Below, in pieces: positions 1 to 7,134 of a stretch of DNA of 9,815 nt. Made by a program: the position numbers and the translations under genes. Under the pieces are notes generated by a model that ran no database searches, was not told the DNA's origin, and saw nothing but the letters and a program-made list of their open reading frames with translations. The stretch spans positions 1 through 9,815 of the forward strand of contig WQXE01000073.1 in assembly GCA_009784995.1 (NCBI GenBank), given 5' to 3'. Position 1 is the stretch's first letter; the number at the start of each line of letters is the position of its first letter. The stretch is from Treponema sp. Lineage in GTDB: Bacteria > Spirochaetota > Spirochaetia > Treponematales > Breznakiellaceae.

Positions 1-888
1 TGATGTATCCCCTTCCCTGTTTTTAAAACCGTTATTTATATTATCCCAGGCGCTTTCCAAAGTGCGCACACTTGTAGTTCCTACCGCTATTATTTTTCGT
101 CCGGCTTCTTTCGCGTATTGGATTTTTATGGCGGTTTGTTCGTTGATAAAATAAGTTTCCTTGTGCATTTTATGGTCTTTGATATTTTCCGAACGAACAG
201 GCAAAAATGTGCCAAGCCCTACATGAAGTGTTACAAAAAGTCTTTCGATTCCTTTTTCATCAAGTTTATCTAAAAGTTCCTGAGTAAAATGCAGTCCCGC
301 TGTCGGAGCAGCCGCGGAGCCTGTTTTGTTCGCGTAGATTGTTTGGTATCTTTCGCTATCGATAGTTTCGTCTTTTCGTTTTATATACGGCGGCAGCGGA
401 ATATGACCGTATTTGTCAAAAAACTCGTCATCGATATTTTTTTCAAATTGTAAATACCTAAACTCATCTAGCGCTTTTGTTATAATCGCTTCCGCGATAT
501 TTTGTCTGTTATCATCATAAAAAATATAACGGCTGCCGGGTTTTCGCCTTTTCGCGTGTTGAACTATTGTTTTCCATTCTTCGTTTAGATTATCATCAAG
601 ATTTTTTTCCAGTAATAAAAATTCTACTGCCGCGCCTGTATCAACCGACTTTCCAACAAGGCGCGCTTTTCGCACCTTTGTATCATTAAAAACAAGTAAT
701 GGTTTTTCGCCAGAGGGACTTAAAAAACATTCTTTACAAAGAATATCAGGTAAATCATTTACATAACTGTGTGTTCGTTCACTTGTAGCGCGATTAAGAG
801 TCATTAACCTGCTTAAACCTCGTTCCTTGGAAGGAAACTGCGCGATCAAATGTTCTGGAAGATCAAAATAAAAATCATTTGTTTTCAT
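1..888 (-). CDS. queA: S-adenosylmethionine:tRNA ribosyltransferase-isomerase QueA (C-terminus beyond the left edge)
   Basis: QueA transfers and isomerises the ribosyl group of S-adenosylmethionine onto 7-aminomethyl-7-deazaguanine in tRNA, giving epoxyqueuosine at wobble position 34 (cytoplasmic; queuosine pathway). I translated 296 in-frame codons from ATG 888-886 to the window edge, out of about 340-350 usual for the family. Family signatures are clear: FNDTKVRKARL (about 67-77), a PLPPYI segment (about 164-169), AAAPTAGLHFT (about 192-202), LHVGLGTFLPVR (about 221-232), DHKMHKE (about 238-244) and GTTSVRTLES (about 270-279). The gene starts one base after the ruvB stop codon, so it is probably translationally coupled as the last visible gene of a ruvA-ruvB-queA operon. 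An AAGG 14 nt upstream is too far away to be a convincing ribosome binding site. The truncation is only the window boundary; nothing in the visible part looks broken. Confidence 0.97.
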   Translation of the reverse strand, partial: MKTNDFYFDLPEHLIAQFPSKERGLSRLMTLNRATSERTHSYVNDLPDILCKECFLSPSGEKPLLVFNDTKVRKARLVGKSVDTGAAVEFLLLEKNLDDNLNEEWKTIVQHAKRRKPGSRYIFYDDNRQNIAEAIITKALDEFRYLQFEKNIDDEFFDKYGHIPLPPYIKRKDETIDSERYQTIYANKTGSAAAPTAGLHFTQELLDKLDEKGIERLFVTLHVGLGTFLPVRSENIKDHKMHKETYFINEQTAIKIQYAKEAGRKIIAVGTTSVRTLESAWDNINNGFKNREGDTS

Positions 889-889
889 T

Positions 890-1918
890 TTAGAATAATG
901 AACCTTCATTATGATTTACAGGTTTAAGTCCCAAGTGTCCGTACGCGAGAGTCGTTACCATTCGTCCGCGCGGAGTTCGTTGCAAAAGACCAACCTGAAT
1001 TAAATATGGTTCATAATAATCTTCGAGTGTCTCAATAGATTCGCCGATGGAAATCGCGAGTGTTTCAGCTCCCACAGGTCCACCCTTGTAACGTTCTACT
1101 ATAATACTCAATATTTCTCTGTCTTGTTTTTCCAATCCAAGCTCGTCAATTTCCAAACGCGCTAAACCATCGCGCACCACATTAAACGTGATCGAAGGTT
1201 CCTTCGCGTATTGAGCGAAATCACGCATACGCCGCAAAAGACGGTTTACAACACGCGGTGTCCCCCTGGAAGATTTTGCCAAAAGGCTGGCGGCGTCATT
1301 ATTAATTTTTACATTTAAAATCCCTGCGGAACGCCTGACGATCGCTTCCATTTCTTCCTGTTCATAAAATGAAAATCTAAATGGAATACCAAAACGGCTG
1401 ATAAGCGGACCTGATACAACTCCCGCTTTTGTTGTAGCTCCTACAAGGGTAAATGGTTTTATGGCAATCCTTAAAGTTCTTGCCATCGGTCCCTGCCCTA
1501 CAACCCAGTCAATTCCGTAATCTTCCATCGCGATATATAAAAGTTCTTCGATGGCTGGTTTTAATCTGTGTATCTCGTCAATAAAAAAAACATCACGCTC
1601 TTTTAAATTAGTTAAAAGCCCGACCAAATCTTTTGGTTTATCAAGCGCGGGCGCTGAAGTTTGCACAAAACCTGTATTTAATTCGTTCGCGACAACCTGC
1701 GCTAAAGTTGTTTTTCCAAGCCCGGGTGGTCCAATTAAAAAAATGTGATCCAGGCTTTCGCCGCGCTGCTTGGCTGTGGAAATAAAAATGGAAAGATTTT
1801 CTTTCATTCCTTTTTGCCCGATAAACTCGGACATATATTTTGGGCGAAGGCTCGTATCTTTGTCATCTTCGCCATTTTGTTGTTCCGGACGCACAAGGCT
1901 GTCATTTTGTTTTTTCAT
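890..1918 (-). CDS. ruvB: Holliday junction branch migration ATPase RuvB
   Basis: RuvB is the AAA+ motor that, as hexameric rings flanking RuvA, drives branch migration of Holliday junctions in recombinational repair. The protein has 342 residues, the usual length. Visible motifs are Walker A GPPGLGKTT (63-71), Walker B FFIDEIH (111-117), sensor 1 GATTKAG (160-166), an arginine finger in SRFGI (R175) and sensor 2 GTPRVVNRL (219-227, R222). The C-terminal winged-helix DNA-binding domain starts near GGPVG (279-283) and contains EPYLIQVGLLQRTPRGR (303-319). The ATG overlaps the ruvA stop by four bases (ATGA), which implies coupled translation; only a weak GAG lies upstream. All catalytic residues I can check are present, so this should be a functional motor. 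No ruvC is visible nearby. Confidence 0.98.
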   Translation of the reverse strand: MKKQNDSLVRPEQQNGEDDKDTSLRPKYMSEFIGQKGMKENLSIFISTAKQRGESLDHIFLIGPPGLGKTTLAQVVANELNTGFVQTSAPALDKPKDLVGLLTNLKERDVFFIDEIHRLKPAIEELLYIAMEDYGIDWVVGQGPMARTLRIAIKPFTLVGATTKAGVVSGPLISRFGIPFRFSFYEQEEMEAIVRRSAGILNVKINNDAASLLAKSSRGTPRVVNRLLRRMRDFAQYAKEPSITFNVVRDGLARLEIDELGLEKQDREILSIIVERYKGGPVGAETLAISIGESIETLEDYYEPYLIQVGLLQRTPRGRMVTTLAYGHLGLKPVNHNEGSLF

Positions 1919-2511
1919 GCGCCGCTCAAGTAGACAATGGCTTCTTGGAATAACAGTTTTTCTTTTTCTGCCGGGGAAATATCGGTATTTGAATCAAAAG
2001 AGACTTCGACTTTTTCAAGCGCTTCCGCGGCGGATTTTCTGTCGTACCCCATGCCTACAAGCGCTTCAACAAGATCATTATATGGAGAAGAAATGGCTAT
2101 TTTATCCTGAGATTGAATCAATTTACCCTTTAACGATAAAAGCATTTTTTGCGCTGTTTTTTTACCAAGCCCGGGTACAGTTTCAAGGCGAGCTAGATCG
2201 CCGTTTTCAAGCGCGTTTTCCAAATCAATTTGGCTGATTCCACTCATTATTTTTATAGCGCCTTTGGGACCGATACCCTCAACCTTTAATAATTCCAAAA
2301 AGGTATTTCGCCGCTTTTCGTTGGAAAAACCAAAAAATTTCATTTGGTCTTCCCGGTGATAAAGCCAGGTAAACACTCTACATTCACTTTTAAGAGAAAG
2401 CTCCTGAATATCGTTTGCGGGCATCGATATATCCCATTCAATATCACCGCTTAAAATAAAGACAGAGTCGATGTTTTTCGCGCTTAAAATACCCCGTATA
2501 CTGTTAAACAT
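1915..2511 (-). CDS. ruvA: Holliday junction DNA-binding subunit RuvA
   Basis: RuvA binds the four-way junction as a tetramer and loads RuvB. The 198 residues match the family length. The N-terminal OB-fold domain (about 1-62) ends in VFTWLYHREDQMKFFGF, where E54-D55 occupy the place of the acidic pin that separates strands at the crossover. Two helix-hairpin-helix motifs follow: LLKVEGIGPKGAIKIMSG (about 74-91) and LETVPGLGKKTAQKMLLSL (about 109-127). The small C-terminal domain that contacts RuvB is recognisable as NDLVEALVGMGYDRKSAAEAL (about 145-165). The start ATG 2511-2509 has no Shine-Dalgarno sequence; a -10-like box sits six bases upstream, so a leaderless message is likely. It is the first gene of the leftward operon and overlaps ruvB by four bases. 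Confidence 0.97.
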   Translation of the reverse strand: MFNSIRGILSAKNIDSVFILSGDIEWDISMPANDIQELSLKSECRVFTWLYHREDQMKFFGFSNEKRRNTFLELLKVEGIGPKGAIKIMSGISQIDLENALENGDLARLETVPGLGKKTAQKMLLSLKGKLIQSQDKIAISSPYNDLVEALVGMGYDRKSAAEALEKVEVSFDSNTDISPAEKEKLLFQEAIVYLSGA

Positions 2512-2517
2512 ATAAAG

Positions 2518-2527
2518 AGTTTATCAT
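2518..2527 (-). promoter_or_regulatory. Putative extended -10 promoter of ruvA-ruvB-queA, leaderless spacing
   Basis: On the minus strand the sequence reads TGaTAAACT (2526 down to 2518), followed by exactly six bases (CTTTAT) and then the ruvA ATG. The hexamer TAAACT matches TATAAT at four of six positions and carries the TGn extension. Transcription starting seven bases after the -10 would begin on the A of the start codon. A TTGCAG further upstream (about 2554-2559) is too far away to pair with this box. Promoter assignment by eye only. Confidence 0.45.
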
Positions 2528-2567
2528 TTATCTAATAAAAAATGAAGATTTTCCTGCAACTTTAGTG

Positions 2568-2573
2568 TATAAT
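2568..2573 (+). promoter_or_regulatory. Putative -10 box of the acyl-CoA synthetase gene
   Basis: A perfect TATAAT lies ten bases upstream of ATG 2584. I see no convincing -35 at the expected distance (AAGATT at 2545-2550). The implied start of transcription, about 2580-2583, leaves only 0-4 bases of leader, and there is no Shine-Dalgarno sequence in front of any candidate ATG. The box lies within the 72-bp divergent region shared with the leftward ruvA operon. Confidence 0.5.
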
Positions 2574-2583
2574 GTAACTCTAA

Positions 2584-4299
2584 ATGGATATGAAAAAAAA
2601 TATTATGACAAAAACTCAGGAAAATGAATATTTGGCGGGTTGTACACTGGCGCAAATGTGCCTTTTTGTATCGCGAAAATATAACGAAAATGCCGCTTTT
2701 TCAATGATAAATGACGGACAAATAAATAGTGAAGTAACCTATAAACAAATGGGTGAACGATCATGGCAGTTCGCTTCAATCTTAATGGAGTTGGGAATTC
2801 AAAAAGGCGACAGGGTTATGCTGTTTTCGGAAAATTGCCCTGAATGGCCGCTTACCTATTTTGGAATCTCGATCGCTGGCGCTGTTTCTGTGCCTTTGCT
2901 TACTGGTTTTTCCAACGAGCAGATTCAGCATATAATAGAACATTCCGGTGTTAAAGCGGTCTGTATAAGCCGTTCGATGGCGGAAAAAATTGAAAATGCC
3001 GAAAGTGAATCCGATAAAAACGCGTCTTCAGTATTTCGTAAAGTCCCGTTAATTTATATCGATAATTACGCTTCAACCGCGGAAGTACAAGTTTTTTTTA
3101 ACAGTGAAGAAAAACAACATAATTTTAATTCGATTCAATTAAATTCCAATGATGAATATCCAAAGCCGCTTCAGGATAATCCGAATGATTTGGCAAGTAT
3201 CATCTACACAAGCGGAACGCAGGGAAACAGTAAAGGCGTTATGCTTTCAAGCAAAAATATTATTTTTAGCGCGAGATCTTCTTTTTCTTTTATTACAATT
3301 ACTCCAAAAGACAAACTGCTTTCTGTACTGCCGCTCGCTCACTCTTATGAATGTGGTCTGGGTCTCATTGCGCCTGTAATGTGCGGAGCCAGTATCACCT
3401 ATCTTGACCGTCCACCTTCACCTTCGGTTTTACTTCCCGCTCTTGAACTTATCCGCCCGACAGTTATGACATCCGTTCCGCTTCTTATAGAAAAAGTTTA
3501 TAACAATGGTATCGCGCCGAAACTAGCGAAAAATAAATTATATAAATTTCCTTTAACCCGCCCGCTTGCAATAAGAGTCGCGGGAAAAAAATTAAAAAAA
3601 GCATTGGGAGGCCGCTTGCGGTTTTTCGGTATTGGCGGAGCGCCTCTGGCTCCCGATGTAGAAAAATTTCTTTACCGCGCGAAGTTCCCATATACGATTG
3701 GCTACGGTCTTACAGAAGCCGCTCCATTAGTCGCGGGTAACGCTCCACACAAATTTACATTGAGATCAGGCATCGTTCCGCCAAAGGGTGTTAAACTTAG
3801 AATCGCGAAATGTCTTAATAACTCCGAATCAAACGAAGGTGAGATTCAGGTAACAGGACCAAATATTATGCTGGGTTATTATAATGACAGCGAAAAAACA
3901 ATGGAAACAATTACATCCGACGGTTGGCTTCGCACGGGAGACCTCGGTAACTTTGATAAAAAAGGACAGTTACATATCAGAGGCAGATTAAAAGCTTTAA
4001 TACTCGGACCATCGGGTGAAAATATTTATCCCGAAGAAATCGAAAGGCTTTTGGGATCATCGCAGCTTATAGAAGAATCCCTTGTGTACTCGGGGCAAAA
4101 AGGCGAACTTATCGCTTTGGTACGGCTTAGCGAAGCCGCGAAAACAGCTTGTATTGTGCTTGAACACGCGTTGGAAGATCTGCGCACCTGGGTAAATAAA
4201 AAGCTCGCCGCTTTTTCTAAACTTAGCAGGATAGAAATTAAGTACGAGCCTTTTGAAAAAACCCCAACAATGAAAATCAAACGTTACTTATATGTTTAA
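2584..4299 (+). CDS. AMP-forming long-chain-type acyl-CoA synthetase
   Basis: ANL-superfamily adenylating enzyme (571 residues) expected to activate a fatty acid with ATP and CoA through an acyl-AMP intermediate, probably at the inner membrane face. Motifs in order: P-loop-like A3 YTSGTQGNSKGVM (208-220; Gln where the family usually has Thr), A5 GYGLTEAAP (373-381), A7 DGWLRTGDLG (446-455), A8 hinge GRLKALIL followed by GENIYPEEIE (467-487) and the C-terminal catalytic lysine in PTMKIKR (561-567, probably K564). The overall pattern fits long-chain (FadD/LACS-like) members better than acetyl-CoA synthetases; the true substrate cannot be read from sequence. ATG codons at 2584, 2590 and 2605 are all in frame with no ribosome binding site, so the start is uncertain by up to seven residues. 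It is a monocistronic unit, divergent from ruvA. If the host is a treponeme-like fatty-acid scavenger, this would serve uptake of exogenous lipid (inference). Confidence 0.93.
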   Translation: MDMKKNIMTKTQENEYLAGCTLAQMCLFVSRKYNENAAFSMINDGQINSEVTYKQMGERSWQFASILMELGIQKGDRVMLFSENCPEWPLTYFGISIAGAVSVPLLTGFSNEQIQHIIEHSGVKAVCISRSMAEKIENAESESDKNASSVFRKVPLIYIDNYASTAEVQVFFNSEEKQHNFNSIQLNSNDEYPKPLQDNPNDLASIIYTSGTQGNSKGVMLSSKNIIFSARSSFSFITITPKDKLLSVLPLAHSYECGLGLIAPVMCGASITYLDRPPSPSVLLPALELIRPTVMTSVPLLIEKVYNNGIAPKLAKNKLYKFPLTRPLAIRVAGKKLKKALGGRLRFFGIGGAPLAPDVEKFLYRAKFPYTIGYGLTEAAPLVAGNAPHKFTLRSGIVPPKGVKLRIAKCLNNSESNEGEIQVTGPNIMLGYYNDSEKTMETITSDGWLRTGDLGNFDKKGQLHIRGRLKALILGPSGENIYPEEIERLLGSSQLIEESLVYSGQKGELIALVRLSEAAKTACIVLEHALEDLRTWVNKKLAAFSKLSRIEIKYEPFEKTPTMKIKRYLYV

Positions 4300-4312
4300 T
4301 TAAAATAAAAAA

Positions 4313-4410
4313 TTTACCACGAACCACACGAACCATCACGAAAAAAGAAAAGATAGAGAAGTACGGGTTCGTGAACGTGCCGCAGGCACGATTTCGTGTG
4401 GTTGGTGGTT
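4313..4410. repeat. Inverted pair of GGTTCGTG-type dispersed repeats (copy 1, spacer before hisS)
   Basis: The left arm ACCACGAACCACACGAA (4316-4332) is the reverse complement of the right arm TTCGTGTGGTTGGTGGT (4393-4409) at 16 of 17 positions, so the region could fold into a long imperfect hairpin with a loop of about 60 nt. The left arm continues with CCATCACGAA to 4342. The loop carries a further GGTTCGTG (4366-4373) and a perfect 15-nt hairpin. The left arm recurs, reverse-complemented, upstream of carA (8345-8386), so this is a dispersed family and not just a local stem. The spacer has no coding potential that I can support. The long stem could also help end transcription of the preceding gene, but no clean U-tract follows it. 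Confidence 0.8.
4376..4390. repeat. Perfect 15-nt hairpin with GCA triloop inside the repeat
   Basis: CGTGCC-GCA-GGCACG: a six-base-pair stem with a three-base loop closed by a C-G pair. It is flanked by GGTTCGTG plus two bases on the left and ATTTCGTG on the right, the same setting as the 15-nt hairpin at 8363-8377. C(GNA)G triloops are known to form unusually stable single-stranded DNA hairpins. Confidence 0.8.
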
Positions 4411-4427
4411 AAAAATTCTTAATTTTT
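4411..4427 (+). terminator. Weak AT-only hairpin, possible transcription end
   Basis: AAAAATT-CTT-AATTTTT forms a seven-base-pair stem with a three-base loop, immediately after the long repeat stem and followed by TATTG. A stem made only of A-T pairs is a poor intrinsic terminator on its own. It could act together with the preceding GC-richer repeat stem to end transcription from 2584-4299. Confidence 0.25.
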
Positions 4428-4450
4428 TATTGTGATTAACTGTACCTACC

Positions 4451-4479
4451 TTGTTGATATTTGGTTTTTTAATTATAGT
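4451..4479 (+). promoter_or_regulatory. Putative promoter of hisS, leaderless spacing
   Basis: A -10-like TATAGT (4474-4479, five of six consensus positions) ends seven bases before the hisS ATG at 4487. TTGTTG at 4451-4456 sits 17 bases upstream as a weak -35; an overlapping TTGATA (4454-4459) is closer to consensus but leaves only 14 bases. No Shine-Dalgarno sequence lies between the box and the ATG. The start of transcription would fall at or next to the initiation codon. Confidence 0.5.
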
Positions 4480-4486
4480 GATACAT

Positions 4487-5812
4487 ATGATAAGCTACAT
4501 TGAACCAAGGCTTTTAAAGGGTTTTAGGGATTTTCTTCCACACACGGAAATTATCCGCCGCGGGTTAATCGAAAATATAGAAAATACTTTTAAAACATTC
4601 GGCTTTGTCCCGATTGATACTCCCGCTATGGAATACGCAGAAATTCTTTTAGGCAAGGGTGGCGGAGAAACAGAAAAACAAATCTACCGTTTTAAAGATA
4701 ACGGAGATCGGGATGTTGCGCTGCGTTTTGATCTTACTGTCCCCTTCGCGAGGTTTATCGCTTTACACAGAAACGAACTTACATTTCCTTTTAAAAGGTA
4801 TCACATAGGTAAAGTCTGGAGAGGTGAAAATACTCAGCGAGGCCGCTACCGCGAATTTACACAATGCGATTTTGATATAATCGGCAACGATTCACCATCC
4901 TCGGATTTTGAAATACTTTTATTAATACGCGCTACCCTTTTAAACCTTGGGCTTGATGTTACTATCAATGTAAACCACCGCGCTTTATTTAACCGTTTTT
5001 TATCACACATAGGACAAGTAGAAAAATCCGTAGAAATCCTGCGTATAGTCGATAAACTTTCAAAAATAGGCGAAGAAGAAACACGCAAAAGCCTCTGCGA
5101 AATTTCAGGGGATGTAAACGTGCGAAAAATCCTGGAGTTTATCGGAGCGAAGGGAAGTTTTAAGGAAGTCCTTGATCGTATAACTGAATTATCAGGCGGC
5201 GCTTGCGCGGAATCACAGCGGCTTTCCATGTTATATCAATTTATGCTGGATGCCATGCCGAATCAAAACAACGAACCATTTGTTCTGGCTCCTTCGATAA
5301 CACGGGGATTGGATTACTACACAGGCGTGGTTTTTGAAACTTTTTTAAACGACATGCCCGATATCGGCTCGATTTGTTCAGGAGGACGTTATGATAACCT
5401 GGCAGGTTTGTATTCCAAAGATACATCGATAAGCGGAGTCGGCTCTTCAATCGGATTGGACAGGCTTTTAGCCGCGTTGGAAAGTTTAAATAAATTGCCG
5501 CCATCAAACAGTTGCTCTATAGCGATTGTCTGCGTCGAAATTGAAAAATCAGGACAGTATCAGGCGCTAGCCGCTAGATTTCGTCAGGAAGGTTTACCTT
5601 GCGAAGTTTTTTTAGAAACAGGAGGAAACCCGGACAAACATCTTGTAAAACAGTTTGTATTAGCCGAAAAAAAAGGAATACGTTATGTAATTATACCCGG
5701 TGTTAATCCATTAACGGATAATATAACATTACGTGAAATCGCGGCGCGCAAGAATAATGAAATTTCAATAAATGAAGCTATTACTTATCTTACTTCATTG
5801 ATACACGGTTAA
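4487..5812 (+). CDS. hisS: Histidyl-tRNA synthetase
   Basis: Class II aminoacyl-tRNA synthetase charging tRNA-His; cytoplasmic. The protein is 441 residues from ATG 4487. The in-frame TTG at 4451 would add twelve hydrophobic residues (LIFGFLIIVIH) absent from the family, so I rejected it. Motif 1 is LLKGFRDFLP (9-18). Motif 2 is RYHIGKVWRGENTQRGRYREF (104-124). The histidine-specific HisA motif is TRGLDYYTGVVFE (272-284), HisB is CSGGRYDNLAGLY (297-309), and motif 3 is GVGSSIGLDRLLAALE (317-332). The anticodon-binding domain spans about 343-436. All key signature residues are present and the length is normal. The variant motif 2 with RGENTQ marks the subgroup typical, as I recall, of spirochaetes and some other bacteria. 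A pseudo-ATPase gene starts four bases after its stop, so the two are probably co-transcribed. Confidence 0.97.
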   Translation: MISYIEPRLLKGFRDFLPHTEIIRRGLIENIENTFKTFGFVPIDTPAMEYAEILLGKGGGETEKQIYRFKDNGDRDVALRFDLTVPFARFIALHRNELTFPFKRYHIGKVWRGENTQRGRYREFTQCDFDIIGNDSPSSDFEILLLIRATLLNLGLDVTINVNHRALFNRFLSHIGQVEKSVEILRIVDKLSKIGEEETRKSLCEISGDVNVRKILEFIGAKGSFKEVLDRITELSGGACAESQRLSMLYQFMLDAMPNQNNEPFVLAPSITRGLDYYTGVVFETFLNDMPDIGSICSGGRYDNLAGLYSKDTSISGVGSSIGLDRLLAALESLNKLPPSNSCSIAIVCVEIEKSGQYQALAARFRQEGLPCEVFLETGGNPDKHLVKQFVLAEKKGIRYVIIPGVNPLTDNITLREIAARKNNEISINEAITYLTSLIHG

Positions 5813-5816
5813 TAAA

Positions 5817-7094
5817 ATGCCTTTAACAGAAAATATTTTAAAAAAAAGAACTGGTATCGTTTTATTAATATTTTTAGCGGCTGTTATTTCGGCAGCTGTT
5901 TGGTTTATAATCTCATCTGTATTTGAATTTTCATTAACGATTTATATTTATATCATAATTATTATTTGTCCCTGTATTTCCGTACTTGCCATACCTGCCA
6001 TTTTAAAAACCGCGATTGGAATATTAACGAAGAATGGCATATTGTTAAAAAACAAACAATTATTTGAATCTATAGAAAAAATACAGATAATCGCGTTTGA
6101 AAAAACAGGAATAATAACAGAAGGAAAACCTGAAATAATTGATTTAATTATCGGTAACAGTGAATGGGGAATAGGAAACTGGAAAGAATCAAAAGAAATA
6201 AATGACAACTTTTTACAATTGGCGGCGTCCGCGGAAAAAAGAAGCGAAGATCCGCTTGGACTGGCAATTGTTAATGAAGCCGAAAAAAGAAAGTTATCAT
6301 TACATGAAATTAAAGACTTAAATATATTTAGCGGATTGGGAATTGAAACAAATGTTATTATTCCAAATTCCAATTCAATTAATGGCGTGCCTGTTTTAAT
6401 TGGCAATAAAAGATTGATGTTAAAAAAAAATATCATACTTGGAAAATTTGATAATATTTCTGACAGGCTTTCCAATGAAGGAAAAAATCCGGTTTTTGTC
6501 GCGCTTCATGGAAAGATAGCGGGAATTATCGTTTTAAACGACATAATAAAAACAAATACAAACTCCGCCATAGAAAAAATTTACAAAATAGGTATTGATA
6601 TAATACTTATAACTGAAGAAAACAGAGAAACATCCGAAGCCATAGCGAAAAAATCCGGAATAAAACGGGTAATATCCGAAGTATTACCTCAGGATAAAAA
6701 TGTAATTATAAAAAATCTGCAAACAGGAAATAAAAAAGTTACCATGATTGGATTTTCCAAAAACGATGTTTACGCTCTTAATCAAGCTGATATCGCGATA
6801 GCGTTTTCAAGCTCTTCAGACAGTGTTAAAAAAGCCGCTGATATTACATTAACAAGTAATGATCTTATGGATTTCTTTATATTATTTAATTTGAGTAAAA
6901 ACGCGAACCGTTTAGTAAAACAAAATTTATTTTGGGTTTTTATATACAACGCTCTTGTCATTCCTCTTTCAGGCGGACTTTTATACATTTTTGGAGGTCT
7001 TTTTATAAATCCGGTTTTTACCGCCGGGGTTATATTCTTAAGTTCTATGTCAATTTTATTGAATTTCCTGAAGCTAAAATTACTTAAAAAATAA
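5817..7094 (+). CDS. Half-length P1B-type ATPase-like membrane protein with degenerate catalytic motifs (predicted pseudoenzyme)
   Basis: The 425 residues align by eye with the C-terminal half of copper/heavy-metal P1B ATPases. Two membrane segments (about 13-33 and 37-62, the second with the metal-site CPC at 51-53) lead into the P and N domains (about 85-350), and two more segments follow (about 370-392 and 396-418). Missing are the N-terminal metal-binding domain, the first four membrane helices and the actuator domain with its TGE loop. The motifs are present but altered: the phosphorylated DKTGT reads EKTGI (E95); the nucleotide-binding SEHPL reads SEDPL (D145); TGDN reads TEEN (266-269); GDGxNDxP reads GFSKNDVY (312-319). 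GLG (173-175), LIGN, LPQDK (K294) and the KQNLFWVFIYN region are kept. An uninterrupted frame without any ATPase activity to protect suggests a retained non-catalytic role, such as metal binding or a partner subunit, but this is inference. A decaying remnant of copA is the alternative. The gene has no visible ribosome binding site and begins four bases after hisS. Confidence 0.85.
   Translation: MPLTENILKKRTGIVLLIFLAAVISAAVWFIISSVFEFSLTIYIYIIIIICPCISVLAIPAILKTAIGILTKNGILLKNKQLFESIEKIQIIAFEKTGIITEGKPEIIDLIIGNSEWGIGNWKESKEINDNFLQLAASAEKRSEDPLGLAIVNEAEKRKLSLHEIKDLNIFSGLGIETNVIIPNSNSINGVPVLIGNKRLMLKKNIILGKFDNISDRLSNEGKNPVFVALHGKIAGIIVLNDIIKTNTNSAIEKIYKIGIDIILITEENRETSEAIAKKSGIKRVISEVLPQDKNVIIKNLQTGNKKVTMIGFSKNDVYALNQADIAIAFSSSSDSVKKAADITLTSNDLMDFFILFNLSKNANRLVKQNLFWVFIYNALVIPLSGGLLYIFGGLFINPVFTAGVIFLSSMSILLNFLKLKLLKK
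6162..6182 (+). repeat. Three degenerate G-rich heptamers within the pseudo-ATPase gene
   Basis: GAATGGG, GAATAGG and AAACTGG follow one another without a gap and encode part of a NSEWGIGNW segment that lies where canonical P1B ATPases have only a short linker after the phosphorylation motif. The 21 bp keep the reading frame. It resembles heptanucleotide tandem-repeat spacers seen in some genomes, but three diverged units are weak evidence. Confidence 0.35.
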
Positions 7095-7125
7095 GAGTTT
7101 TGAGGTTCCCTAAGTATTTAAAAAT

Positions 7126-7134
7126 TGTTATACT
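7126..7134 (+). promoter_or_regulatory. Putative extended -10 promoter of the isocitrate dehydrogenase gene, leaderless spacing
   Basis: TGtTATACT: an extended -10 with five of six hexamer positions. It is followed by exactly six bases (GTTCTT) and then the ATG at 7141, so transcription would begin on the first base of the start codon. A -35 is poor (TTCCCT at 7106-7111 with a 17-base spacer), as is usual for extended -10 promoters. The 46 bp between the two genes contain no Shine-Dalgarno sequence next to the start codon and no evident terminator. Confidence 0.6.

Noticed and set aside
1551..2237. Open frames on the plus strand across ruvA and ruvB
   Set aside because: They are shadows of well-supported minus-strand genes with all family motifs; their translations show no recognisable domain.
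4313..4410. tRNA gene or CRISPR array suggested by GGTTCG-like text and short repeats
   Set aside because: No cloverleaf, acceptor stem or anticodon arm can be drawn, and there is no regular repeat-spacer periodicity.
4451..4486. TTG 4451 as the hisS start, adding a hydrophobic 12-residue leader
   Set aside because: The added residues are unlike HisS N-termini, the region holds the likely promoter, and ATG 4487 gives the family-typical start shortly before EPRLLKGFRDFLP.
5948..6475. 175-codon minus-strand frame inside the pseudo-ATPase gene
   Set aside because: The plus-strand frame has clear P1B-ATPase homology over this stretch; the opposite frame has low-complexity Ser/Phe/Ile content and no start signal.
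5817..7094. A missing N-terminal half of the metal ATPase next door
   Set aside because: hisS ends four bases upstream and icd follows downstream, so no remnant of the metal-binding or actuator domain is present in the window.
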